Source: JANLQX01 sp043775075 (lineage in GTDB: Bacteria; Actinomycetota; Acidimicrobiia; Acidimicrobiales; JANYDT01). From it: a DNA stretch of 9,346 bases. Of this stretch, positions 1-6,718 are shown piece by piece; within the stretch, counting starts at the first letter, position 1; each line of letters opens with the position of its first letter. Both the position numbers and the translations under genes were made by a program. The notes beneath the pieces were generated by a model, which saw only the letters and a program-made list of their open reading frames with translations, was not told the origin of the DNA and did no database searches. The stretch lies in assembly GCA_043775075.1 (NCBI GenBank), contig JAYVSS010000276.1:1-9346 (forward strand), written 5' to 3'.

Positions 1-183
1 GCTCGGGGCTCGACGCTCGGTGATGGCCAGTACGTCGACCTGTTTGGCCAGCCGGGCACCTACGGGCGGGCCCACAGGGTTCACGCCAAGGGCGGTCAAC
101 CGTGTCCCCAGTGCCGCCGACGCCTCGTTCGCGTGATCGTCGCCCAACGATCGGCCGTCTACTGCGAGCACTGCCAACGTTGA
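1..183 (+). CDS. mutM: Formamidopyrimidine-DNA glycosylase (Fpg/MutM), C-terminal fragment
   Basis: This gene enters from the left edge in frame 1 and ends at TGA 181-183, so only the last 60 residues are visible. They hold the Fpg/Nei-type zinc finger: C-P-Q-C, exactly 16 residues, then C-E-H-C, followed by the terminal Q-R. The family-typical YGR precedes the finger. The arginine in QRSAVYC corresponds to the DNA-contacting finger arginine (E. coli MutM has QRATFYC). The family excises oxidised purines such as 8-oxoguanine and nicks the abasic site; the catalytic N-terminal proline lies outside the window. The fragment has no start codon here, so a plain ORF search would miss it. It lies 131 bp upstream of smc on the same strand, an order common in actinobacteria. 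Identity is confident because finger spacing and flanking residues all agree; Nei-type glycosylase is the less likely alternative. Confidence 0.93.
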   Translation, partial: ARGSTLGDGQYVDLFGQPGTYGRAHRVHAKGGQPCPQCRRRLVRVIVAQRSAVYCEHCQR

Positions 184-222
184 CCGCAGTCGACACCGAC
201 CGGCATATGGCAACAACGCTGG

Positions 223-274
223 TTTTCCACAGTGGCCACGGGGTTTTCCCCAGATCTGGCTGAGCTTTCCCCAG
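223..274 (+). repeat. Three DnaA-box-like decamers at exact 21-bp spacing upstream of smc
   Basis: The mutM-smc spacer contains TTTTCCACAG (223-232), TTTTCCCCAG (244-253) and CTTTCCCCAG (265-274). They are direct repeats, each starting 21 bp after the previous one, which is about two helical turns and puts them on the same DNA face. The first copy contains TTTTCCACA, which fits the relaxed DnaA-box consensus TTWTNCACA; the other two have C where the box needs A. The last copy ends 40 bp before the smc start codon. Inference: an operator array for smc, or a small DnaA-related binding cluster. I see no clear -35/-10 pair in the spacer. A fourth related decamer, TTTTCCGCAG, occurs at 6684-6693 without this spacing. 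Confidence 0.5.
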
Positions 275-314
275 GACCCTCAACAAGCTGGCGTGTGCGA
301 GGATTTTCGGCTGC

Positions 315-3300
315 ATGTTCCTCAAGTCGCTCACCCTGAAGGGCTTTAAGTCCTTCGCTGAAACCACCCACCTGGAGCTCGAGCCCGGGCTGACGGTGGT
401 TGTTGGGCCGAACGGGTCAGGAAAGTCGAACATTGTCGACGCCGTGGCGTGGGTGCTTGGGGCCCAGGGAGCACGGGCGATTCGCTCGAACAAGATGGAA
501 GACGTCATCTTCGCCGGCACGTCGAAGAAAGCGGCGCTGGGCCGAGCGGAGGTCACGCTGACGATTGACAACCACTCGGGTCGCATCCCCGTTGACCTGC
601 CGGAAGTAACTATTACTCGCACCCTGTTCCGCACAGGAGAGAGCGACTATGCGCTCAACAGCGTGCCGTGTCGCCTTCTTGATATTCAGGAACTGCTGTC
701 CGATTCGGGCGTCGGGCGCCAGCAGCATGTCATCGTAAGTCAGGGCCAGTTGGCGGCCATCTTGGACTCTCGACCCGAGGATCGACGCTCCGTGGTGGAA
801 GAGGCGGCGGGTATCCTCAAGTACCGCAAGCGGCGTGAGCGGGCCCAGCGGCGCCTCGAAGCCACGGAGGTGAACGTCGTGCGCCTCGGCGATGTGCTGC
901 GCGAGATCCGTCGCACCTTGCGTCCGTTGGAGCGTCAGGCCGAGGCAGCCCGCAAGCACGAGGAGATGTCCATCGAGCTTTCGTCTATTCGCCTCCATGT
1001 TGCGGGTCGGGAATTCGCCGGTCTTCGCACCCGAGCCGAAACCAGCGCCCGCCAGAGATCGGAGTTCGCCGGCCGCGAGCAGGTACTGCGAAGCGTGTTG
1101 GCCAAGCTCGATGCCGAGGTCACGATGGCCGAAGCCGAGCTGTCCTCCTACGGTCAGGGTGGCGCCGCGGCGGCGGAACGCATCGACGATCCTTTCGCCG
1201 GTCACGACATCAACGACGCCCTCACCCGGACCGAGTCGCTGTATCAAAAGGCCCGGGGCCAGTTGGCCTTCCTCGGAGAACGCCGCCGGTCGATTGAGCG
1301 CGATCGGAACGCGTTCCTTGATCAAGGCGTGGTCGAAACGCTGTCGGTTGACGCCGCTCGACTTACCTCTGAGCTCAACGATGTCGACCATCTCGCGGCT
1401 AACCTGCCGCCCCGCTTTGATGCCCTAGACGACGACGAGGTTGCGCTTACCACCGCCCGTAACGACTTCTTGGAGCAGTGGGGCGCCGATACCGACGACT
1501 CCGATCGCACCGGGCCAACTGCCGCTCAAGTCCGTGGAGAACTCAACGGGGCGCGCTCGGCCTCAGAACGTACGCGCGCTGAAGTTCAGCGCGCTGATGG
1601 ACGTTTCACTATTCTGAGCGAGCGAGTCACCCGTCTGGCCGATCAGGCCGCCCAGATGGAGACCGAACTCAACGCAATCACCGCTCAGGTGGGCGAGGCC
1701 GGAGGGGAGTCCGCCCAGGAAGCGCTGGCGGTAGCCAGCGCCACGTCAGACCGCGTGGCAGCCGAGGCGGCCCTGTCGGACGCGGACACTGCCGTTACGG
1801 CGGGCGAGGAGGCGCTGCGATTGGCCGAAGGTGAGCGGCGCGCCTGGCAGGCTCGTTTGGAAGCTCTAACCACTGCGCTCGATGAAGCCCGGGCCAAGGC
1901 TGGGGCCAAACGCCTCGCTGGTTTGGATGGAATCGTTGGGACCCTGCTTGACCTCGTCGATATCGATGCCGGCTGGGAGGCGGCGTTTGAAGCGGCGATT
2001 GGCGAGGCGGTTTCGTCCGTCGTCGTGACCGACGCCGATGCCGCCCGTGTCGCCCTCAATCGGTTGCACGATGGGAAGACCAGCGGCGCCGTCCTCGCCC
2101 TTGGAGCACTTGCCGCCACAGTCAATCCCGGACCTCCAGCTGATGGCGTTCCTGGCGGGTCGCCGGTGCGCTCACGCGTTCGGTCGTCGCACCCGGCCGT
2201 GGGTCCACTCCTCGACGCTCTTCTCCGATCGGCCGTGATCGTCGACGGCACGTGGACCGACGCGCTCGATCTGGCGTTGGGATATCCGGATGCCGTGGTC
2301 GTGACCAAGGGCGGCGACCGTTTTAGCGTGGCCGGATGGCGGGCCGGGGCCGGTTCGTCGGGCGCCACGGGAGCGGCTCGAGACGACGCTGCCACCCACG
2401 CTGCCACGGCGAAAGAGCATGCCGAACGCGCCACCGTCGCCCTAGACGCCGCCCGGGTGACGTTGCGCGACGCCCGCCAGGCGGCGTCGGCCGCCCGGTC
2501 AGCCGAGCAGGAGCGGCTCGCCGATCATCAGCGGCTGGTGTCTCGGCTGGGGGCGCTGCGTACATCTCAACCCCGTTTGGTCTCCGATAGGGCCGAAGCG
2601 TTGGCGGAGTTGGAAAGCATCCAATCTCAACGCACGGAGCTTGCCGATCGTCAGCGCGCAGATGGAGACCACGTCGATTCGCTCAACGATTCGCTCCCCG
2701 CGCTCGTCGAAGCGGAAAGTGAGATGGCCCTCCGGCAGGCGGCGAGGCGTGAAGCGGCTCAGCGTCTGGACGCTCGTACTGCAGCAGTGGCGGCACTCCG
2801 ACGGGAACTTGAAGTCCAGGCGGCGGGGATCGAGGAGCGGCGGCGCATGCTCGGTGCCCGGCTCGACGAAATTGAAGCGCGCTTATCAAGATCGGTGGAA
2901 GAACGGGAACAAGCGGAGATCCGGCGTCATGAACTCGACGCGCTGGCTGAGCACACCGAATCGCTGCACGCCGTTGTTCTTGATCGGGCCGAACAGCTCG
3001 AAGTCGGCATCGTGCAGTTGCGTGAAGCCCGACGTCGGCAAAACGAGGCGGCACGAGCGGCCACCGGTCGCCTCGACGGGCTTCGGAAGGAACGGCAGTC
3101 GGCCGAGCGCGAACTCTCACAACTCCGAGAAAACATCCAGCGCACGGAAATCGAAGATGCCGAGATCCGCCTCCGGTTGGAGACGCTCGTCGCGTCCATC
3201 CGACGCGAGTTCGAAGTTGAGCCTGAGGCTGCAGCCCTGGCGGAATGTCCGCCGATGCCCAATGCCGCGACTGCGCCCACCACGCGGGCGAGAGACCTTG

Positions 3301-3920
3301 AGCGAGACCTTCGTCTGCTCGGCCCCATAAATCCGCTGGCGCTAGAGGAATTCACCTCGCTGCAGGAACGTCATTTGCTCATCGAAGGTCAGCTCGATGA
3401 TGTGAAGACCTCGCGCCGAGACCTTGTCAAAGTCATCAAGGCCATCAACGACGAAATCGTCACGGTGTTCACTTCGGCCTTTGCCGACGTGGCGGAAAAC
3501 TTCGAACGTCTGTTCTCCACGCTCTTCCCGGGCGGTCAAGGTCGCCTGTCGCTCACTGACCCAACGAACCCGTTGGAGACAGGTATCGAAGTCGAGGCCC
3601 GTCCGAGCGGGAAGAATGTCCGGAAACTCTCCCTGCTTTCCGGTGGTGAACGTTCGCTCACGGCGATGGCGTTCCTTTTCGCCGTGTTCCGGTCGCGGCC
3701 GTCCCCGTTTTACCTCCTGGACGAAGTGGAGGCTGCGCTGGATGATGTGAACCTTCACCGGTTCATCGCTCTTCTCGATGAGTTCCGGGCGGAGGCGCAG
3801 CTCCTGGTGGTTTCCCACCAAAAGCGAACGATGGAGGCTGCCGACTGCCTGTATGGCGTGACCATGCAACCCGGAGGCTCATCGAAAGTAGTGAGTGAAA
3901 AGGTCGCCACTCGGGCGTAG
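315..3920 (+). CDS. smc: Chromosome segregation protein SMC
   Basis: A complete 1201-residue SMC ATPase, of normal family length. The N-terminal ATPase half starts in the family-typical way (MFLKSLTLKGFKSFAE). It has the Walker A motif GPNGSGKS (31-38), R57 in the position of the conserved finger arginine, MEDVIFAG (61-68) and the Q-loop SQGQL (Q144). Long Ala/Glu/Arg-rich coiled coils flank a hinge at about 533-680, beginning near GLDGIVG. The C-terminal half carries the signature LSGGERSLTA (from about 1108), Walker B FYLLDE with catalytic E1137, the D-loop ALDDVN and the switch histidine in VVSHQ. The protein dimerises at the hinge and acts with ScpA and ScpB (not in this window) to organise and segregate the nucleoid. 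The ATG at 315 is supported by the conserved N-terminus and GAGGA at 299-303, although that spacing is somewhat long. The hinge has a Gly/Pro/Ser-rich stretch, apparently a loop insertion. Confidence 0.97.
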   Translation: MFLKSLTLKGFKSFAETTHLELEPGLTVVVGPNGSGKSNIVDAVAWVLGAQGARAIRSNKMEDVIFAGTSKKAALGRAEVTLTIDNHSGRIPVDLPEVTITRTLFRTGESDYALNSVPCRLLDIQELLSDSGVGRQQHVIVSQGQLAAILDSRPEDRRSVVEEAAGILKYRKRRERAQRRLEATEVNVVRLGDVLREIRRTLRPLERQAEAARKHEEMSIELSSIRLHVAGREFAGLRTRAETSARQRSEFAGREQVLRSVLAKLDAEVTMAEAELSSYGQGGAAAAERIDDPFAGHDINDALTRTESLYQKARGQLAFLGERRRSIERDRNAFLDQGVVETLSVDAARLTSELNDVDHLAANLPPRFDALDDDEVALTTARNDFLEQWGADTDDSDRTGPTAAQVRGELNGARSASERTRAEVQRADGRFTILSERVTRLADQAAQMETELNAITAQVGEAGGESAQEALAVASATSDRVAAEAALSDADTAVTAGEEALRLAEGERRAWQARLEALTTALDEARAKAGAKRLAGLDGIVGTLLDLVDIDAGWEAAFEAAIGEAVSSVVVTDADAARVALNRLHDGKTSGAVLALGALAATVNPGPPADGVPGGSPVRSRVRSSHPAVGPLLDALLRSAVIVDGTWTDALDLALGYPDAVVVTKGGDRFSVAGWRAGAGSSGATGAARDDAATHAATAKEHAERATVALDAARVTLRDARQAASAARSAEQERLADHQRLVSRLGALRTSQPRLVSDRAEALAELESIQSQRTELADRQRADGDHVDSLNDSLPALVEAESEMALRQAARREAAQRLDARTAAVAALRRELEVQAAGIEERRRMLGARLDEIEARLSRSVEEREQAEIRRHELDALAEHTESLHAVVLDRAEQLEVGIVQLREARRRQNEAARAATGRLDGLRKERQSAERELSQLRENIQRTEIEDAEIRLRLETLVASIRREFEVEPEAAALAECPPMPNAATAPTTRARDLERDLRLLGPINPLALEEFTSLQERHLLIEGQLDDVKTSRRDLVKVIKAINDEIVTVFTSAFADVAENFERLFSTLFPGGQGRLSLTDPTNPLETGIEVEARPSGKNVRKLSLLSGGERSLTAMAFLFAVFRSRPSPFYLLDEVEAALDDVNLHRFIALLDEFRAEAQLLVVSHQKRTMEAADCLYGVTMQPGGSSKVVSEKVATRA

Positions 3921-3930
3921 GGCCTGCCAA

Positions 3931-3943
3931 GAGAAAATTTCTC
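3931..3943. repeat. Short AT-rich palindrome between convergent smc and deoD
   Basis: GAGAAA-A-TTTCTC is a perfect 6-bp inverted repeat around one central A. It sits in the 28-bp gap between the smc stop (3918-3920) and the deoD stop (complement of 3949-3951). Because the genes converge it could act in both directions. It is not a canonical intrinsic terminator: the stem is AT-rich, has no room for a loop unless inner pairs open, and lacks a following T run on either strand. It is the only dyad seen in the gap. Confidence 0.3.
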
Positions 3944-3948
3944 CTCAG

Positions 3949-4671
3949 TTATGGAGCCGTAGCTACGGCGGTCTCGAGTGCCAGCTCGACCATGGCTCGA
4001 AACCCGGTCTGACGGTCGTCGCTGCTCATCACTTCGTGGTTCACGAGGTGATCGCTCACCGTCGCCATGCACAGTGCCCGTGCCCCCTCGCGGGCGGCGA
4101 TGGTGTACAACGCGGCGCATTCCATTTCAACGGCCAGGGTGCCGTGCTTACCCACTAATTCGAAGGTCTCAACGTCGTCGTCGTAGAACGCGTCGCTGGT
4201 CAGAACTGGTCCAACGTGGTGGGCGGCGCCTCGTTCCTGAGCAAGTCTCGAAGCCGCGCTGGCCAGCTCGAACGACGCCGTGGCGGCGTAGTCGATACCT
4301 CGAAAGTATCGCCGATTCATATTCGAGGTTGTATGCGCACTTAGGGCGATGATGACGTCGCCGAGGGCAATCGACGGCAGGATCGCCCCGCACGAACCAA
4401 TGCGAATCGCCGTTTTCGCCCCGTAAAACCGGAGTAGTTCGGTCACGTAGATGGACATCGATGGCATGCCCATACCCGTGCCCTGCACACTCATTCGAGT
4501 GCCCCTGTAGGTACCCGTGTACCCGAGCATGTTGCGCACCCGGTTGTAACACTCGGCGCCTTCGAGGAAGTTCTCGGCAATGAACTGGGCTCTTAGGGGA
4601 TCGCCCGGAAGCAGCACGATGTCGGCGATTGCGCCAGCCGGCGCTTCGAGGTGGGGGGTGGGAATACTCAC
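3949..4671 (-). CDS. deoD: Purine nucleoside phosphorylase, DeoD (hexameric) type
   Basis: A 240-residue protein, close to the 239 of E. coli DeoD and alignable over its whole length. It cleaves purine (deoxy)ribonucleosides with phosphate to the free base and (deoxy)ribose-1-phosphate in cytosolic purine salvage. Family hallmarks in order: SIPTPH with the conserved early histidine, LLPGDPLRAQ (phosphate-binding arginine), YNRVRNMLGYTGTY, GMGMPS, RIGSCGA, AVEMECA (ribose-binding Met-Glu pair) and TVSDHL with the catalytic Asp. An Arg follows shortly in DDRQTGF. The start is the GTG at 4671, giving M-S-I-P-T-P-H as in the family; a second GTG at 4674 is equally possible. The frame stays open to 5085, but that extension is unrelated to DeoD and overlaps ftsY, so it is rejected. 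No Shine-Dalgarno is visible, so a leaderless transcript is possible. It lies antisense between smc and ftsY, which suggests independent expression. Confidence 0.95.
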   Translation of the reverse strand: MSIPTPHLEAPAGAIADIVLLPGDPLRAQFIAENFLEGAECYNRVRNMLGYTGTYRGTRMSVQGTGMGMPSMSIYVTELLRFYGAKTAIRIGSCGAILPSIALGDVIIALSAHTTSNMNRRYFRGIDYAATASFELASAASRLAQERGAAHHVGPVLTSDAFYDDDVETFELVGKHGTLAVEMECAALYTIAAREGARALCMATVSDHLVNHEVMSSDDRQTGFRAMVELALETAVATAP

Positions 4672-4678
4672 CACCTGG

Positions 4679-4684
4679 ACGATA
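4679..4684 (-). promoter_or_regulatory. Candidate -10 element for a leaderless deoD transcript
   Basis: On the minus strand TATCGT (4684 to 4679) fits the actinobacterial TANNNT -10 pattern and ends 7 nt before the GTG at 4671. That spacing would put transcription initiation at or next to the start codon, in keeping with the absent ribosome binding site. I see no convincing -35. TANNNT is short and will occur by chance, so the call is weak. Confidence 0.25.
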
Positions 4685-4784
4685 CCGGCCGCAAGAAGGC
4701 GAGCCGGTAGACGAGCCGACCAGTACACATAGCAAAATGAATCGGCCAGCCTGCTGGCGGCCAAGACAATCGACGCGAGAAATG

Positions 4785-4818
4785 TTGACCTATCGGCGCG
4801 GGTCTTAGGGTTCAGACC
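4785..4818 (+). promoter_or_regulatory. Candidate ftsY promoter with overlapping dyad
   Basis: In the 170-bp divergent deoD-ftsY spacer, TTGACC (4785-4790) resembles a -35 and TAGGGT (4806-4811) fits TANNNT, separated by 15 bp, which is shorter than ideal. The -10 lies in the loop of an inverted repeat, GGTCT (4801-4805) and AGACC (4814-4818), extendable by two pairs past a bulged G. The ftsY start follows 31 bp after the TAGGGT. Such a dyad could be an operator or a 5'-leader hairpin; the sequence does not decide between them. Confidence 0.33.
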
Positions 4819-4841
4819 GCAGGCCCGTAGGATCGTGAACT

Positions 4842-6011
4842 GTGGAATTTGTTCTGATCGGTCTTGCGGTTGTGGTGTTGGGCGTGTTCGGATTTGTCCT
4901 GGCCCGGTCCCGACGTCAGCGTGGCGAACTGGCGACGCCGCCGCACCGCCCAACGATTGACTCGTCGGTCGAAACCGTCGAACCCCTCTACCCCGTTGAA
5001 CGGCATGATCTTGGCGCCGAGGTCGCCTCCTCCTCGGACTCCTCCGGCGATGAGTTCGCCGTCGAGGAGCAAGCATCGACGACACCAGAACCGGTGGAGA
5101 TCCCCGCAGAAAGTCCTCGCTTTCGTGATCGTCTGACTAAAGCGCGGTCTGCCCTCGGCGGGGTAGTTGGTTCAGTACTCGGACGTTCGAAGATCGATGC
5201 GGCAACGTTCGATGACCTCGAGGAAGCGCTCCTTCTGGCCGACGTGGGCGTGGGCACCACGACGACCCTCCTCGACGACCTTCGTCGGCGAGTAAAGAGC
5301 GAGTCCATCGGCTCGGCCGGGGAGCTCGTCGACGCCCTGAAGACCGATCTCAAGAAGAAGCTGGTGTCCGCCGACCGGAGCCTCCGTTTTGAGCCGGGGC
5401 GCCCAAATGTTTGGTTGTTCGTCGGGGTGAATGGGGTGGGCAAAACAACCACCATCGGCAAGCTTGCGAAGCAACAAATCGCCAACGGCCGTTCGGTGAT
5501 CGTGGCCGCCGGCGATACGTTTCGGGCTGCTGCCGCCGAGCAACTTGGTATGTGGGCAGATCGAAGCGGTGCCACCCTCGTACGAGGTTCTGAAGGCGGC
5601 GATCCAGGATCGGTGATCTTCGACGCGGTGGAGAAGGCGGCGTCGAAACAGGTCGACTTAGTGATGGGCGACACCGCTGGTCGCCTGCAAACCAAGACCA
5701 ATCTGATGGAGGAGCTGCGTAAGATTCGCCGGATTGCTGATCGCCACCCAGGCATCGTGACCGAAGTTCTTCTCGTGCTCGACGCCACGACGGGTCAAAA
5801 CGGTTTGGTGCAGGCCCAGCAGTTTGCCGACGTGGCGGACATCACCGGCGTGGTTCTGACGAAACTGGACGGCACCGCCAAGGGCGGTATTGCGTTCGCC
5901 ATCCAGACCGAGCTCGGCATACCGATCAAGCTCGTCGGTCTCGGGGAGGGCGTTGAGGATCTGATTCCATTCGATCCCGACGAATATGTGGAAGCCCTGT
6001 TCGCGCCGTGA
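4842..6011 (+). CDS. ftsY: Signal recognition particle receptor FtsY
   Basis: A 389-residue SRP receptor GTPase that docks Ffh-ribosome complexes at the membrane for co-translational insertion. Residues 4-20 (VLIGLAVVVLGVFGFVL) form a membrane anchor, then Arg-rich residues and an acidic, Ser/Pro/Glu-rich linker to about 95, as in actinobacterial FtsY. The N domain runs from about 95 to 185 (DDLEEALLLADVGVGTT). The G domain has G1 GVNGVGKT (195-202), the insertion-box motif DTFRAAA (225-231), G3 DTAGR (277-281), LDATTGQN (313-320), G4 TKLD (340-343) and G5 GLGEG (367-371). The start is GTG 4842, supported by AGGA at 4829-4832 and by beginning directly before the anchor. One oddity: the residues before G3 read LVMGDTAGR, where a hydrophobic residue usually precedes DTAGR. 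It probably shares a transcript with the membrane protein 10 bp downstream. Confidence 0.96.
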   Translation: MEFVLIGLAVVVLGVFGFVLARSRRQRGELATPPHRPTIDSSVETVEPLYPVERHDLGAEVASSSDSSGDEFAVEEQASTTPEPVEIPAESPRFRDRLTKARSALGGVVGSVLGRSKIDAATFDDLEEALLLADVGVGTTTTLLDDLRRRVKSESIGSAGELVDALKTDLKKKLVSADRSLRFEPGRPNVWLFVGVNGVGKTTTIGKLAKQQIANGRSVIVAAGDTFRAAAAEQLGMWADRSGATLVRGSEGGDPGSVIFDAVEKAASKQVDLVMGDTAGRLQTKTNLMEELRKIRRIADRHPGIVTEVLLVLDATTGQNGLVQAQQFADVADITGVVLTKLDGTAKGGIAFAIQTELGIPIKLVGLGEGVEDLIPFDPDEYVEALFAP

Positions 6012-6021
6012 GTTTAATTTC

Positions 6022-6453
6022 ATGATTCCCTACGTGCTCATAGCATCGGTGCTGGTGTTCATCACAGCGGCGGTGATGATCGGTCGGGAGACGCGGCGTC
6101 TCGACGCGTTCACGCCCGAACCGGTGCTCGATCTCGCTGAGGCCGTCGTGTGGATCGAGCGACGCCTACCGGAGGAAGTCCGCGCACAGATCACCTACAG
6201 CGACGTGCGCGACCTGGTCGACTGGCACGTCTCGGACATGGCGGGCCGGGGCGTGGCAACATCAGCCGGGCCGGGTGGTGCCCTTGTTGTTGTTGGAGCC
6301 GAAGACTCCGTCGATTCGTTGGTCATGCGCATGCTGGAAAGTGGGCGAGATATTGCTCCGGCACACGTAAAAGCGGTGCTCGACGGCGAACTGAACTACC
6401 TCGTCGCTATTGGAGCACTCGGACCAGAAGCGCCGTTGCCGGCCGGTGCCTAG
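6022..6453 (+). CDS. Small single-span membrane protein of unknown function, cotranscribed with ftsY
   Basis: Encodes 143 residues from ATG 6022. Residues about 3-20 (IPYVLIASVLVFITAAVM) form one hydrophobic segment. The following R-E-T-R-R suggests the remainder is cytoplasmic by the positive-inside rule. The soluble part is helical and acidic, with motifs LDLAEAVVWIERRLP and YSDVRDLVDWHVSD, then a Gly/Ala linker and a second helical stretch ending ALGPEAPLPAGA. I do not recognise the family. The frame is open back to 5986, but those codons overlap ftsY and add no conserved-looking sequence; starting at 6022 places the membrane segment at the N-terminus. The gap to the ftsY stop is 10 bp and there is no strong Shine-Dalgarno, suggesting one transcript and possibly coupled translation. 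A role near the membrane-targeting machinery is only a guess from position. Confidence 0.75.
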   Translation: MIPYVLIASVLVFITAAVMIGRETRRLDAFTPEPVLDLAEAVVWIERRLPEEVRAQITYSDVRDLVDWHVSDMAGRGVATSAGPGGALVVVGAEDSVDSLVMRMLESGRDIAPAHVKAVLDGELNYLVAIGALGPEAPLPAGA

Positions 6454-6467
6454 GTCGCTCGGACCTA
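6451..6467 (+). repeat. Hairpin on the stop codon of the membrane protein gene
   Basis: TAGGTC (6451-6456) and GACCTA (6462-6467) are perfectly complementary around a GCTCG loop; the stem begins with the TAG stop codon. It could protect the 3' end or weakly attenuate transcription from ftsY. The six-base stem is short and is followed by TTGACG rather than a T run, so I do not call it an intrinsic terminator. Confidence 0.4.
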
Positions 6468-6495
6468 TTGACGAAAAAAGCTGGCATTGCATTCT
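6468..6495 (+). promoter_or_regulatory. Candidate promoter for the 6.5-6.8 kb leader
   Basis: TTGACG (6468-6473) is a good -35 match directly after the hairpin on the previous stop codon. At 16 bp spacing the best -10 is CATTCT (6490-6495), which is poor. An alternative is TTGCAT (6487-6492) with TACATA (6510-6515) at 17 bp. A promoter here would explain the untranslated stretch before the small gene at 6777, but neither pair is convincing. Confidence 0.25.
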
Positions 6496-6524
6496 CGACG
6501 GTGCTTAGATACATAAACCAGAGA

Positions 6525-6538
6525 AAAGGAGGTGGTCC
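6525..6538 (+). promoter_or_regulatory. Extended anti-16S (Shine-Dalgarno) complementarity without a normal start codon
   Basis: AAAGGAGGTGGTCC differs by one base from the exact complement of the usual bacterial 16S rRNA 3' tail (GGATCACCTCCTTT), and that base (G6535) still forms a G-U pair. This gives up to 14 consecutive pairs, far more than any other ribosome binding site in the window. No ATG, GTG or TTG lies at 5-10 nt spacing; the nearest candidate is ATT at 6541, giving a 15-residue peptide (ISVGKSFGILEVAGR). A GTG at 6532 overlaps the motif itself. The 16S sequence of this organism is not in the window, so the tail is assumed from general conservation. Confidence 0.5.
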
Positions 6539-6718
6539 AAATTTCCGTAGGAAAAAGTTTTGGGATCCTGGAGGTGGCTGGCCGCTAGTCGGCTTGCTGG
6601 ACCAGCTGGCGAATACCCGCCAGTCACCCTCACGAAGACTGTTCAGATGATGGTCCCCTCTGATGTCGTTTGGTCAACGTGAGTTTTCCGCAGATTTGCA
6701 ATATCCGTTGTTCGAGTC

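Noticed and set aside
159..371. Minus-strand 70-residue ORF upstream of smc
   Set aside because: It overlaps the MutM zinc-finger end and the smc start, and has no recognisable features.
417..1391. Long minus-strand ORF (324 residues) inside smc
   Set aside because: It is a shadow of the smc coding frame in GC-rich DNA. Its translation has no recognisable domain, while the plus strand encodes the conserved SMC ATPase half.
4672..5085. N-terminal extension of the deoD frame (378-residue ORF on the minus strand)
   Set aside because: The extra residues are Arg/Pro-rich, unlike DeoD, and overlap the start and linker of ftsY. The DeoD family begins at the SIPTPH segment next to 4671.
6451..6480. 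Rho-independent terminator after the ftsY operon
   Set aside because: The hairpin is only 6 bp and is followed by TTGACG and an A run, not a T run, on the transcribed strand.
6150..6650. Plus-strand ORF of 166 residues overlapping the ftsY-linked membrane protein and the leader
   Set aside because: Its first half is the out-of-frame shadow of the 6022-6453 gene and is Arg/Gly-rich. The second half crosses the leader repeats without a recognisable motif.
6560..6682. Possible 40-codon ORF from TTG 6560 to TGA 6680-6682 in the leader
   Set aside because: Open for about 130 bp, which is common by chance here. It needs a TTG start with a modest AGGA upstream, and the same bases are better explained by the RNA pairings.
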